DNA of 64,000 bases from Alphaproteobacteria bacterium (GTDB lineage Bacteria; Pseudomonadota; Alphaproteobacteria; Sphingomonadales; Emcibacteraceae): the NCBI GenBank assembly GCA_002401455.1, contig NVTE01000003.1, forward strand, positions 225,494-289,493, given 5' to 3'. The notes beneath the pieces are model-generated. The model worked only from the letters and a program-made list of their open reading frames with translations, was not told the DNA's origin and did no database searches. Positions 53,308-62,397 of this stretch are shown piece after piece. The stretch's first letter is position 1, and each line of letters begins with the position of its first letter. The position numbers and the translations under genes were made by a program.

Positions 53308-54627
53308 ATGAAGACACGACTTTTAACAACTGGCCTCCTGGCGGCGCTGTTCGCCCTGGGGACTACGGTGCCAGCGCAGGCGGCGGTCGATCCTGAGGTG
53401 GCCTATATCCTGAACAGCCTGCTGTTCCTGATCGGCGGGTTCCTGGTGATGTGGATGGCGGCCGGTTTCTGTATGCTGGAAGCCGGTCTGGTGCGGACCA
53501 AGAATGTGGCGACCATGTGCGTCAAGAATGTCGGCCTCTATGCCTTGGCCGGAATTCTCTATTTCCTGGTCGGTTATAACCTGATGTATGAAGGCGTGGA
53601 CGGCGGTTTCATCGGCAGCTTTTCCCTGTGGGGGGCGAGTGAGACGGCAGCCAATGAGGCGATCAATGTGGAGGGTGGATATTCTTCGGCCTCTGACTGG
53701 TTCTTCCAGATGGTGTTTGTGGCGACGGCGGCGTCCATAGTCTCAGGCACAGTGGCCGAGCGGATCAAGATGTTCCCTTTCTTTGCCTTTGTCATCATTC
53801 TGACCGGGATTATTTACCCGATCCAGGGCGCCTGGACCTGGGGTGCGGGCTGGTTGAGTGAGATGGGCTTCAGTGACTTTGCCGGCTCGACCATCGTCCA
53901 TTCCGTCGGCGGCTGGGCGGCCCTGACCGGGGCGATCATTCTGGGCGCGCGCAAAGGTAAATATGGCCTTAACGGCCAGGTGCGGCCGATCCCCGGGTCT
54001 TCCCTGACGCTGGCGACGCTCGGCACGTTCATCCTGTGGCTCGGCTGGTTCGGCTTTAACGGCGCGTCCCAGTTGGCGCTGGGCAGTGCCATTGATGCGG
54101 TCGCGGTATCGCAGATTTTTGCCAATACCAATATGGCGGCGGCAGGGGGTGTTGTGGCGTCCCTGTGCCTGACCAAGCTGTTCTATAACAAAGTTGACCT
54201 GACCATGGTCCTCAATGGCGCGTTGGCCGGGCTGGTGTCGATCACGGCCGAACCTTTGACCCCGACCATCGGTCAGGCGATCCTGATCGGGGCCGTCGGC
54301 GGAGCGTTAGTGGTCTTTGTGGTGCCGCTGCTGGACAAGCTGAAGATTGATGATGTGGTCGGCGCGATCCCGGTGCATCTGGTCTGTGGTATCTGGGGCA
54401 CGCTGGCGGTGGTTCTGACCAATGACGGGGCCAGCCTGCTTAATCAGCTGATCGGGATCTCCGCCATCGGCGCCTTTGTCGGGATCACCAGCGCCATCGC
54501 CTGGCTCGGGCTGAAATATACCGTCGGCATCCGCATGAGCGAAGAAGACGAGCATAAAGGCGGCGATCTGGCTGAGCTCGGCATGGAAGCCTATCCGGAA
54601 TTTGGCACCGGGTCGCAAAAGATCTAA
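53308..54627 (+). CDS. amtB: Ammonium transporter AmtB
   Basis: A 439-residue channel-like ammonium transporter with a cleavable N-terminal signal (LLTTGLLAALFALGTTVPAQA) and eleven membrane helices. Family landmarks include FMVFVATAASIVSGTVAER-like sequence (FQMVFVATAASIVSGTVAERIKMF), DFAGSTIVHSVGGWAALTGAIILG (with a pore His) and GFNGASQLALG. The C-terminal helix responds to GlnK. The start is ATG 53308 (or 53305) after AGGAG at 53296. It is co-transcribed with glnK. Confidence 0.95.
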   Translation: MKTRLLTTGLLAALFALGTTVPAQAAVDPEVAYILNSLLFLIGGFLVMWMAAGFCMLEAGLVRTKNVATMCVKNVGLYALAGILYFLVGYNLMYEGVDGGFIGSFSLWGASETAANEAINVEGGYSSASDWFFQMVFVATAASIVSGTVAERIKMFPFFAFVIILTGIIYPIQGAWTWGAGWLSEMGFSDFAGSTIVHSVGGWAALTGAIILGARKGKYGLNGQVRPIPGSSLTLATLGTFILWLGWFGFNGASQLALGSAIDAVAVSQIFANTNMAAAGGVVASLCLTKLFYNKVDLTMVLNGALAGLVSITAEPLTPTIGQAILIGAVGGALVVFVVPLLDKLKIDDVVGAIPVHLVCGIWGTLAVVLTNDGASLLNQLIGISAIGAFVGITSAIAWLGLKYTVGIRMSEEDEHKGGDLAELGMEAYPEFGTGSQKI

Positions 54628-54658
54628 CGCTAAGCCAATACCGCAATAACCTTATCGT

Positions 54659-54692
54659 CCCCCGCTCTGTTGTTCAGGGCGGGGGATTTTTC
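54659..54692 (+). terminator. Intrinsic terminator after amtB
   Basis: CCCCCGC (54659-54665) pairs with GCGGGGG (54679-54685), and an ATTTTT run follows. It closes the glnK-amtB operon. Confidence 0.88.
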
Positions 54693-54792
54693 CTGCCTAA
54701 ATTTTACGCTTCTGCCTAACCCTTGACGCACCCCTGATTAAATTTTGATCAGCCCCTTTTTGAGAAATCGCAGAATTCTGCCAATGTGCACT

Positions 54793-54808
54793 TGGCATGT
54801 TTCTTGTA
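54793..54808 (+). promoter_or_regulatory. Sigma-54-like promoter of the second amt
   Basis: TGGCATG-N4-TTGTA, the same -24 half as upstream of glnK and with equal spacing. It lies 45 bp before the start of the transporter gene at 54854. Only the conserved C of the -12 element is replaced by T. Confidence 0.58.
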
Positions 54809-54853
54809 GTAGGCAAGGGGGTAAGTGATAAGCCATGAAAAGGAAGTGACGGT

Positions 54854-56077
54854 ATGGAGGCCATGCAAAGCGGCTCTGACGTATTTTTTGTTTTGATCGG
54901 GGCCATTCTGGTCTTTGCCATGCATGCGGGATTTGCCTTTCTGGAAGTGGGCACCGTGCGCAAGAAAAACCAGGTCAACGCCCTGGTCAAGATCATCACC
55001 GACTTTGCCATTTCGGCCCTGGCCTATTTCTTCATTGGCTATACCGTGGCTTACGGTGTCAGCTTCCTGGCAAGTGCCAAGGAAATCAGTGGCGCGGGGG
55101 CTGATTTCGCCGACAACGGTTTTACCCTGGTGAAATTCTTCTTTCTAATGACCTTTGCCGCTGCCGTGCCGGCGATTATCTCGGGCGGTATTGCTGAGCG
55201 GGCTAAGTTTCATCCGCAACTGGTGGCCTCGGCGATTTTTGTCGGCCTGGTCTATCCTTTGTTTGAGGGCATGGTCTGGGGGACGCGCCTGGGGTTTCAG
55301 GATATGATGACCGATGTGTTCGGGGCGCCGTTTCATGATTTCGCCGGCTCAATTGTGGTTCATGCCATGGGCGGTTGGCTGGCGCTGGGCGCAGTGATCA
55401 TGCTGGGCGCACGGCAGGGCCATTACCGGGCCAATGGCACAGTGGTCGGTATTCCGCCGTCCAATATTCCCTTTTTGGCGCTGGGGTCCTGGATCCTATG
55501 CATTGGCTGGTTCGGTTTTAACGTGATGAGTGCTCAGGCGGTTGCCGGGGCCAGTGGCCTGGTGGCGGTAAACAGCTTGATGGCCATGGTTGGCGGACTG
55601 CTGGCGGCGTCTGTGATGGGGCGCAATGATCCGGGTTTTGTTCATAACGGTGCGCTGGCCGGTTTGGTGGCGGTCTGTGCCGGCTCTGACATCATGCATC
55701 CGATCGGGGCCTTGGTCACCGGGATTATTGCCGGGGTGATTTTTGTCAAGGCGTTCCTCTTTGTCCAGAATAAACTGAAGGTCGATGACGTGCTTGGTGT
55801 CTGGCCCCTCCATGGCCTGTGCGGCCTGTGGGGTGGCATCGCGGCGGGTATCTTTGGCATGGAAAGCCTGTGGGGCCTGGGCGGCGTATCCTTTATGTCA
55901 CAGGTGGTCGGCTCCCTGATTGGGGCCGGTATAGGCGGCCTGTTTGGTTTCATAGTTTATGGCCTGCTGAAGAAAACGGTCGGCATTCGTTTAAGCGAAG
56001 AAGAAGAGTACATCGGGGCCGACCTGACTATTCATAAGATTTCAGCCTACCCGGAAGATGATTTCGGCCGCAGATAA
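54854..56077 (+). CDS. amt: Second ammonium transporter (Amt family)
   Basis: A 407-residue Amt protein from another branch than AmtB. It has no cleavable signal; the first helix begins at DVFFVLIGAILVFAMHAGFAFLEVGTVRKKNQVNALVKI. Pore and fold landmarks: FFFLMTFAAAVPAIISGGIAERAKF, FHDFAGSIVVHAMGGWLALGAVIMLGAR (pore His) and IGWFGFNVMSAQ. Length and helices fit a complete transporter. It has its own sigma-54-like promoter, so both transporters would be raised together under nitrogen limitation. Confidence 0.93.
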   Translation: MEAMQSGSDVFFVLIGAILVFAMHAGFAFLEVGTVRKKNQVNALVKIITDFAISALAYFFIGYTVAYGVSFLASAKEISGAGADFADNGFTLVKFFFLMTFAAAVPAIISGGIAERAKFHPQLVASAIFVGLVYPLFEGMVWGTRLGFQDMMTDVFGAPFHDFAGSIVVHAMGGWLALGAVIMLGARQGHYRANGTVVGIPPSNIPFLALGSWILCIGWFGFNVMSAQAVAGASGLVAVNSLMAMVGGLLAASVMGRNDPGFVHNGALAGLVAVCAGSDIMHPIGALVTGIIAGVIFVKAFLFVQNKLKVDDVLGVWPLHGLCGLWGGIAAGIFGMESLWGLGGVSFMSQVVGSLIGAGIGGLFGFIVYGLLKKTVGIRLSEEEEYIGADLTIHKISAYPEDDFGRR

Positions 56078-56097
56078 ACCGCAGATTAGAAGGCCGG

Positions 56098-56115
56098 TGA
56101 TTTAGTGATAAATCA
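56098..56115 (+). terminator. Weak hairpin after the second amt
   Basis: TGATTTA (56098-56104) and TAAATCA (56109-56115) form a 7-bp stem with a GTGA loop after the stop codon. Few T follow, so terminator function is uncertain. Confidence 0.3.
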
Positions 56116-56189
56116 GGTCGTATTTTGCCAGGGAACAGGGTAAGGTCAGGCGATATTGCCCCTTACCTTAAACCTTGTTGAGACTATCT

Positions 56190-57401
56190 GTGACATTCAG
56201 CCGCTTTAAAAATCTGCCGCCCTATCCTTTTCCCCGCATGCGGTCTTTACTGGCGGGGATCACGCCCGAGGATACGTCAGCCGCCCTTAATATGTCGTTG
56301 GGGGAACCTCAGCATCAGGTGCCGTCCTTTGTCACTGATATCCTCCATGATCAGCGGGCAAGCTATAACAAATATCCGCCCGTGCAGGGAACGGAGGCCT
56401 GGCAGCAGGCGGTGTCCGGCTGGCTCATTCGGCGCAATGGCTTAAGCGCGGGCATGGTGGGGTCAGAAAACCTGGTGCCGCTCAATGGCAGCCGGGAGGG
56501 CTTGTTTTCCATCGGACTGGTGGCCATTGGTCGTCAGAAAAATGGCCAGATACCTCTGGTTCTGAGCCCCAATCCCTTTTATCAGCCCTATGCCGGGGCC
56601 GCGCAAAGTGCCGGAGCTGAAACTTTATATTTTTCTGGCGATGCGGCATTGGACGGTATGCCGGATTATGCGAGCCTGCCGGAAGACGTTCTGCGCCGGA
56701 CCGCGCTGGCCTTTATCTGCAATCCGTCAAATCCGGAGGGTGGGCTGGCCAGTCGGGACTATCTGGCCCAGATGGTCGGGCTCGCCCGGAAATATGACTT
56801 TACCCTGGTTGGCGATGAATGTTATTCGGAAATTTATGATGACAAGCCGCCGGTGGGCTTGCTGGATGTCTGTGCGGAGCTGGTGCGGCGGGGGCTGGGA
56901 AATTCTGACAACCCGTTCCAGAATGTGGTGGTGTTTAATTCACTGTCCAAGCGGTCTAACCTGGCCGGGTTGCGGTCGGGTTTTATGGCCGGTGACCCGG
57001 ATATTGTCCGGGAAACCCTGCGCATGCGGACGTACGGCGGCGCACCGTTGCCTCTTCCGGTTCAGGCGGCGAGCGCGGCAGCGTGGAATGATGAGGCTCA
57101 TGTGGAGGCCAACCGGGCTTTGTATCGGCGGAAATTTGACCTGGCGGAGAGATATCTCGGTGGAAAATTCGACTTCACGCGACCGGCTGGCGGATTTTGT
57201 CTGTGGCTGAAGGTCGGCGACGGGGAGAAGGCCTGCCGGGAGCTGTGGCGGGCGGCGGGGATTAAGTGTCTGCCCGGGGTCTATCTGGCCCGTCCCGATG
57301 CCGATGGTCATAACGTCGGCATGCCCTATATTCGCCTTGTTCTCGTGCATGATGAGAAACTTCTGGAGCCCGCCCTTGAGAAGATTGCAATAACATTGTA
57401 A
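56190..57401 (+). CDS. PLP aminotransferase, DapC-like (succinyldiaminopimelate type)
   Basis: A 403-residue fold type I class I/II aminotransferase. It starts FSRFKNLPPYPFPRMRSLLAG and has LNMSLGEPQHQVPSFV, PLNGSREGLFSIGLVAIG, CNPSNPEGGLASRDYL and VVFNSLSKRSNLAGLRSGF, where the Lys of SLSKRS binds PLP. The closest pattern is succinyldiaminopimelate aminotransferase (DapC) of lysine and peptidoglycan precursor synthesis. The GTG at 56190 is chosen; a TTG at 56175 is possible. The downstream ftsK begins 65 bp later. Confidence 0.87.
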   Translation: MTFSRFKNLPPYPFPRMRSLLAGITPEDTSAALNMSLGEPQHQVPSFVTDILHDQRASYNKYPPVQGTEAWQQAVSGWLIRRNGLSAGMVGSENLVPLNGSREGLFSIGLVAIGRQKNGQIPLVLSPNPFYQPYAGAAQSAGAETLYFSGDAALDGMPDYASLPEDVLRRTALAFICNPSNPEGGLASRDYLAQMVGLARKYDFTLVGDECYSEIYDDKPPVGLLDVCAELVRRGLGNSDNPFQNVVVFNSLSKRSNLAGLRSGFMAGDPDIVRETLRMRTYGGAPLPLPVQAASAAAWNDEAHVEANRALYRRKFDLAERYLGGKFDFTRPAGGFCLWLKVGDGEKACRELWRAAGIKCLPGVYLARPDADGHNVGMPYIRLVLVHDEKLLEPALEKIAITL

Positions 57402-57466
57402 AAAGAAGACAATAGATCCAGAATATAGGACCATAACGATAGTGTCAGAACAGCAGGGACGCCAGA

Positions 57467-59884
57467 TTGACGAGCAGACGTAAAAAGATAACAAAACAGA
57501 CCAAACGCACCATTCTGCCCGAAGCAGTTTATAATTTCATGGTCAGTGGGAGCACCCGGCTGTGGGGGATTTCCCTGATTATTCTAAGCCTTGTGGCTTT
57601 TGTCTCCATGGCGGGATATTACCAGAATGACCCCAGTTGGCGGGTCGTGGGGCAGGAGGAGGTCGTAAACTGGCTGGGTCTGCCGGGAGCTTTTGTTGCC
57701 GATTTTCTGATCCAATCCCTGGGCCTTGCCGCCGTGGTTCTGGTGTTTCCCTTTGCCACCTGGGGCTGGCGAGTGATGACCCTGAAAGGGTTGCCGGTCC
57801 TGTGGCGCAACCTGATGATCTGGGTTGTCGGGGTCTTGTTGGCGGCTATTTCTGCGGCCTTCCTGCCCGTGGCTGATTTCTGGCCACTGCAGAACTTTGG
57901 CATGGGCGGTATTGTCGGTGACCGATTGTTTTTTCTGCTGAAACAACTGCTGTCGGATACGGGCATAATCTTTCTACCCTTTCTGTACGGCGCAATTTTC
58001 ATCGGTGCGTTTCTGGTGACGGTGCCGGCCTTCCTTGGGCTGGAAAGATCAGAATGGGCGGCTATGGTCCGGGCTATTGTCTGGTGTTGCGTCAAAACGT
58101 GGCGCGTCTTGCGGACAAGCTATCTGTTCCTGAAAGAAAAGATGAGCGGCACAGACATTTCAGATGGAGCGATCGACACCCGCCCGAAAAAGAAGAAAAA
58201 ACCCCGGGTCGAGCCGGTGGTGGACAGGGCTGAGGAGCCGTCGGCCAGAAAATCAATTCCTATTATCGATAGCAAGGTAAAAACCGGGCCCAAGAGCCGC
58301 CGGGAGGCCAAGGAGCGCGAGCCCATGTTTGACCTTGGCGGGGCGGATGAATTTGTCCTGCCGCCGCTTAATCTGCTGAGCAATGCCAAGCCGCTGGCCA
58401 AGCAGGACCGCCTGAGCAAGGATGCGTTGGAGCAAAATGCCCGGATGCTGGAATCGGTGCTCGATGATTTTGGTATCAAGGGCGAGATTGTCAAAGTTCG
58501 TCCGGGTCCTGTGATAACCCTCTATGAACTGGAGCCATCCCCGGGCACCAAATCCGCCCGGGTGATCAACCTTGCCGATGATATTGCCCGGTCCATGTGT
58601 GCCGATAGTGCCCGGGTGGCCGTGGTGCCCGGCAAGAATGCCATTGGTATTGAACTGCCCAACAGCAAGCGGGAAATTGTCGTCCTGAGGGAGCAGTTGG
58701 CCTCCAGTGCCTATGAAGAAAGCAAGGCCCGTCTGCCTTTTTGCATGGGCAAGGACATCGGCGGGGCAGCGGTTGTCGCCGACCTGGCCAGCATGCCCCA
58801 TTTACTGGTGGCCGGAACCACCGGGTCTGGTAAATCAGTGGCGATCAACGTGATGATCCTGTCGCTGCTTTACAAGATGACGCCGGCGGAATGCCGGATG
58901 ATCATGATCGACCCCAAGATGCTGGAACTGTCGATTTATGATGATATCCCCCATTTGCTAACCCCCGTGGTTACCGACCCGAGCCGGGCGGTTGTCGCCC
59001 TGAAATGGGCGGTGCGGGAGATGGAACAACGCTACAAGTCGCTGGCTAAATTGCAGGTGCGTAATATCGGGGCTTATAATGACCGCCTGGCGGAGGCTCG
59101 GAAAAGCGGCGAAGTCCTGGTTCATAAGGTTCAGACCGGTTTCGATCAGGAAAGTGGCGATCCGATTTATGAAGAAGAGGTCATTGACCTGACCCACCTG
59201 CCGATGATTGTCGTGATTGTCGATGAGATGGCCGACCTGATGCTGGTGGCGGGCAAGGATATTGAGGCCCTGATCCAACGTCTGGCCCAGATGGCCCGGG
59301 CCGCTGGCATTCATCTTGTCATGGCGACCCAGAGGCCGTCCGTCGATGTGATCACCGGTACCATCAAGGCCAACTTTCCGACCCGGGTCAGTTTCCAGGT
59401 AACGTCAAAAATTGACAGCCGGACTATTTTGGGTGAGCAGGGGGCCGAACAGCTGCTGGGTATGGGCGATATGCTCTATATGGCCGGCGGGGGACGCATT
59501 AAGCGGATCCATGGTCCCTTTGTCAGCGACGGCGAAGTGGAAAGGGTGGTCAATGACCTGAAGAAACAGGGCAAGCCGGATTATCTGGATAATCTCACCG
59601 AGGAACCGGATGAAGGGTTTGACAGTGCCTTCCTGCAGAATTCACAGATGACCCCGGGGGCGGGGAAATCATCCGGCGATGATCTCTATGACCGGGCGGT
59701 GGCGATTGTTGCCCGGGACAAAAAAGCCTCGACCAGCTATATTCAGCGTCAATTGTCCATCGGGTATAACCGGGCGGCCAATATCATTGAGAAAATGGAA
59801 CGGGAAGGTGTAGTCAGCACCGCCAACCATGTGGGCAAGCGGGAAGTTCTGATTGAAGACCATGGCGGGGACTATGATTATTAG
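57467..59884 (+). CDS. ftsK: DNA translocase FtsK
   Basis: An 805-residue DNA pump of the division septum that clears and resolves chromosome dimers. Four N-terminal membrane helices (residues 20-190), a short linker with KKKKKPRVEPV, then the RecA-like motor: ELEPSPGTKSARVINLADDIARSM, Walker A GTTGSGKSVAINVMILSLLY, Walker B IVVIVDEMADLMLVAG and LVMATQRPSVDVITG. The C-terminal gamma domain (SYIQRQLSIGYNRAANIIEKMEREGVV) recognises KOPS sites. The linker is short, giving an overall length normal for alphaproteobacteria. TTG at 57467 is the apparent start; the N-terminal residues are basic. Confidence 0.95.
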   Translation: MTSRRKKITKQTKRTILPEAVYNFMVSGSTRLWGISLIILSLVAFVSMAGYYQNDPSWRVVGQEEVVNWLGLPGAFVADFLIQSLGLAAVVLVFPFATWGWRVMTLKGLPVLWRNLMIWVVGVLLAAISAAFLPVADFWPLQNFGMGGIVGDRLFFLLKQLLSDTGIIFLPFLYGAIFIGAFLVTVPAFLGLERSEWAAMVRAIVWCCVKTWRVLRTSYLFLKEKMSGTDISDGAIDTRPKKKKKPRVEPVVDRAEEPSARKSIPIIDSKVKTGPKSRREAKEREPMFDLGGADEFVLPPLNLLSNAKPLAKQDRLSKDALEQNARMLESVLDDFGIKGEIVKVRPGPVITLYELEPSPGTKSARVINLADDIARSMCADSARVAVVPGKNAIGIELPNSKREIVVLREQLASSAYEESKARLPFCMGKDIGGAAVVADLASMPHLLVAGTTGSGKSVAINVMILSLLYKMTPAECRMIMIDPKMLELSIYDDIPHLLTPVVTDPSRAVVALKWAVREMEQRYKSLAKLQVRNIGAYNDRLAEARKSGEVLVHKVQTGFDQESGDPIYEEEVIDLTHLPMIVVIVDEMADLMLVAGKDIEALIQRLAQMARAAGIHLVMATQRPSVDVITGTIKANFPTRVSFQVTSKIDSRTILGEQGAEQLLGMGDMLYMAGGGRIKRIHGPFVSDGEVERVVNDLKKQGKPDYLDNLTEEPDEGFDSAFLQNSQMTPGAGKSSGDDLYDRAVAIVARDKKASTSYIQRQLSIGYNRAANIIEKMEREGVVSTANHVGKREVLIEDHGGDYDY

Positions 59885-59958
59885 ATATTTGTTGGCCAAA
59901 ATTCTGCCCTGATTGGGGTTTAGTCTGTCCTTGTGGGTTGGGCAAAAGAAGACATAAC

Positions 59959-60681
59959 ATGAAGTATAATATGAAAAACAAACTATTTGGCCTTATCCTG
60001 TCCCTTTTTATCGGAACCCAAGGCATGGCCCTGGCAGATAATCCGACAAGCACTGACCCGGCTTCAAAATCTGATGGAAAAATCACTATAGAGCTGCCCA
60101 AGCCTGAAAATTCTGGCCCGGCCAAGACGCCCAGTAAAGCTGAAACCCTTGATAAAATTGCCAAAAGCCTGAATGCGATCCGTTCCCTGAAAGCTGATTT
60201 CATTCAGCGGGCCCCCGATGGCTCGGTGATGGAAGGGGTGTTATATCTGGAACGACCGGGCAAGCTGCGGTTTGATTATGGCAAGGATGCGCCATTTTTA
60301 CTGGTCAGCAATGGCCGTCTGCTGACCTTTGTCGATTATGAGGTGAAACAGGTTAATCGCTGGCCGATCAAGAAAACGCCGCTGGGCATTCTGGTGGACG
60401 ACGAGATCAAATTTGATTCAAAAATTGAAGTGCCTAATATTATCCGCTTTGCCGGTCTGCTTAAAGTACCGGTGATCGATCCGAAGCGTCAGGAATATGG
60501 TTATATCATCCTGATATTTGAGGAAAGCACCATGGAGCTGCGGGCCTGGGAAAGTGTTGACGCCCAGGGTTATACCACCCGGGTGGCGCTGGTTAATCCG
60601 GAATATAATGTGCCCATCGACAAGAAAATGTTCACCTACAAGGACCCCCGGCCAGGCAAACGCGGCCCGCGCCGCCGGTAA
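59959..60681 (+). CDS. lolA: Outer-membrane lipoprotein carrier protein LolA
   Basis: A 240-residue periplasmic chaperone for lipoproteins. A signal peptide (LFGLILSLFIGTQGMALA) is followed by a low-complexity spacer and the LolA fold from about residue 65 (LDKIAKSLNAIRSLKADFIQRAPDGSVMEGVLYLERPGKLRFDYGKDAPFLLVSNGRLLTFVDYE). It ends in KMFTYKDPRPGKRGPRRR. The order ftsK-lolA-xthA is common in alphaproteobacteria. Start ATG 59959; a later ATG at 59971 is also possible. Confidence 0.92.
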   Translation: MKYNMKNKLFGLILSLFIGTQGMALADNPTSTDPASKSDGKITIELPKPENSGPAKTPSKAETLDKIAKSLNAIRSLKADFIQRAPDGSVMEGVLYLERPGKLRFDYGKDAPFLLVSNGRLLTFVDYEVKQVNRWPIKKTPLGILVDDEIKFDSKIEVPNIIRFAGLLKVPVIDPKRQEYGYIILIFEESTMELRAWESVDAQGYTTRVALVNPEYNVPIDKKMFTYKDPRPGKRGPRRR

Positions 60682-60771
60682 TTTATAAAAGCGCGGGATA
60701 TTGTGTAAAAAACAGTAATAAATTAACAAAAATCCCTTGAAAATTTCTAAATATTACCCATCTCTAATATG

Positions 60772-60917
60772 TAGTTCGGAACGAGCCGAGATGCGATCAT
60801 TACTTCCTCAGATCGCTAGAGTGACGAACTATGGTGCAAGAGGTTTTCCCTCCCCCTTCCTCTTGTAAGTGCTAGATGCACAAAACTGCCCGGTCAGAAT
60901 GCTGACCGGGCTTTTTT
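60772..60917 (+). ncRNA. Candidate small RNA with CU-rich loops and terminator
   Basis: The gap between lolA and the next gene holds an orphan transcript-like unit. A TAATAT box (60765-60770) precedes TAGTTCG (60772-60778), which pairs with CGAACTA (60825-60831). Inside, GCGATC/GATCGC closes a loop with CTTCCTC. A second hairpin (CAAGAGG 60837-60843 with CCTCTTG 60859-60865) has the loop TTTTCCCTCCCCCTT. An intrinsic terminator (60888-60917) ends it. Two anti-Shine-Dalgarno loops plus terminator is the plan of alphaproteobacterial regulatory RNAs of the suhB/mmgR type; family identity is not shown. Confidence 0.65.
60888..60917 (+). terminator. Intrinsic terminator of the small RNA
   Basis: GCCCGGTCAG (60888-60897) pairs perfectly with CTGACCGGGC (60902-60911) across an AATG loop, with six T following. 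Confidence 0.95.
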
Positions 60918-60966
60918 ATGTCATTAGCCCTTGAGCAAAGGCGGTAATGTTCTATAACTCTGAACT

Positions 60967-61551
60967 ATGGATGACGAAGAAATTGAAATTGATGCCCTTG
61001 AGGAATACCCGACCCTGGTTCTGGTCTCGCGCTTTGCCAAGCTGATCCCGCGCACGGATTGGTTTCGCTATGTGGGCGAGCCGCTGGAAAAGGACGTGGT
61101 CGACAAGGCCCGCACTTACCTGGATGCGCTGGGTTTTCCCGAAGCGACACCGGCGGAAGTCGAAAATTGGCAGGAAGCGGCCTTTTCCCTGGAAACCAAT
61201 GACTGGAACAGCCCGTTCTGGGAAGTTGAACAGCAGCTTATGGCGGGGCTGACGGTAGAGGTCACCGACAATATTGATCCGCAGTTGCTGCAAATGGTGC
61301 TGGCCAATGTGACCAGTGTCGCGTCGGAATATGTCGGCGAAGGCGTGATGGCGGCGGCGGAACGCTGGGGCCTGGAAGACGAAGAACTGATGAAGGCCGC
61401 GATCGGCGAAGGCGTGCAGGCCTGTTATCAGGCGGCGCTGGTGATTGCCGCCGGCGTCGATGAGGAGCATCCCTTCACCCTGAAATTCCAGATGTATGAA
61501 ACCGGCTGGTGGCCCCTGGGCGTGATGGGCAACACATTTAACATCTTCTAA
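60967..61551 (+). CDS. Conserved hypothetical protein
   Basis: A 194-residue acidic, soluble protein beginning MDDEEIEIDALEEYPTLVLVSRFAKLIPRTDWF, with a mostly helical body and an aromatic C-terminus (FQMYETGWWPLGVMGNTFNIF). No membrane segment or signal. I do not recognise a family with known function; similar proteins seem widespread next to xthA in alphaproteobacteria. It starts 49 bp after the small RNA terminator, and xthA follows 48 bp downstream. Confidence 0.72.
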   Translation: MDDEEIEIDALEEYPTLVLVSRFAKLIPRTDWFRYVGEPLEKDVVDKARTYLDALGFPEATPAEVENWQEAAFSLETNDWNSPFWEVEQQLMAGLTVEVTDNIDPQLLQMVLANVTSVASEYVGEGVMAAAERWGLEDEELMKAAIGEGVQACYQAALVIAAGVDEEHPFTLKFQMYETGWWPLGVMGNTFNIF

Positions 61552-61599
61552 GCTCGGGTAACATTTTCTAAATCAAAAAATAAACGAAAAAGGCAGGGT

Positions 61600-62397
61600 A
61601 TGACTAAAATCAAGCTGGTGACATGGAATATCAATTCGGTTCGGGCGCGTATCGACCAGGTCGGCCAGCTGATGGAGGATTACAATCCCGATGTGATCTG
61701 CTTCCAGGAAACCAAGGTTCAGGACCATCAGTTCCCGGAGAAATATTTCACCGAGCGCGGCTACATTCATCATGCCATTGCCGGCCAGAAATCCTATAAC
61801 GGCGTTGCGATCATGTCCCGGTTGCCGCTTGAAAATATCGACCGCCGTGACTGGTGCGGCAAGGGCGATGCCCGCCATATAGAAGCCAGCCTGCCCGGCG
61901 GCATCCGGCTGCATAATTTCTATGTGCCGGCCGGGGGTGACGAGCCCGATCCGGCGGTTAACGACAAATTCGCCCATAAGCTGGATTTTCTCGCCGAAAT
62001 GACCGATTGGTCCCGGGGCTTACCCAAGGACAGCAAATATATCCTGGTCGGTGATCTGAATATTGCGCCCTATGAGAGCGATGTCTGGTCCCACAAGAAA
62101 CTGCTTAAAGTGGTCAGCCACACACCGCTGGAATGTGAAAAACTGCTGACCCTGATGAAGGCTCATGACTGGTTTGATGTGATGCGCCATTTTGTCCCGG
62201 AACCGGAGCGTCTGTATAGCTGGTGGTCCTACCGGGCAAAAGACTGGCGCGCCGCCGATAAAGGCCGTCGTCTCGACCATGTCTGGACCAGTCCGGCGTT
62301 GAAAGATACCATGCACAGTATGGAAGTTCTGGAAGCGGCCCGGGCCTGGGTCAAGCCCTCGGACCACGCTCCGGTGATGATTGAATTTACGATTTAG
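61600..62397 (+). CDS. xthA: Exodeoxyribonuclease III
   Basis: A 265-residue Mg-dependent AP endonuclease and 3'-5' exonuclease for base-excision repair. Motifs of the EEP family in order: LVTWNINSVRAR, CFQETKV (the catalytic Glu), LVGDLNIAP, SWWSYRAKDWRAADKGRRLDHVWTS and a final SDHAPVMIEF with the catalytic Asp-His. All are intact and the length is normal. The 3' end overlaps that of the convergent ligase gene by 11 bases. Confidence 0.95.
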   Translation: MTKIKLVTWNINSVRARIDQVGQLMEDYNPDVICFQETKVQDHQFPEKYFTERGYIHHAIAGQKSYNGVAIMSRLPLENIDRRDWCGKGDARHIEASLPGGIRLHNFYVPAGGDEPDPAVNDKFAHKLDFLAEMTDWSRGLPKDSKYILVGDLNIAPYESDVWSHKKLLKVVSHTPLECEKLLTLMKAHDWFDVMRHFVPEPERLYSWWSYRAKDWRAADKGRRLDHVWTSPALKDTMHSMEVLEAARAWVKPSDHAPVMIEFTI

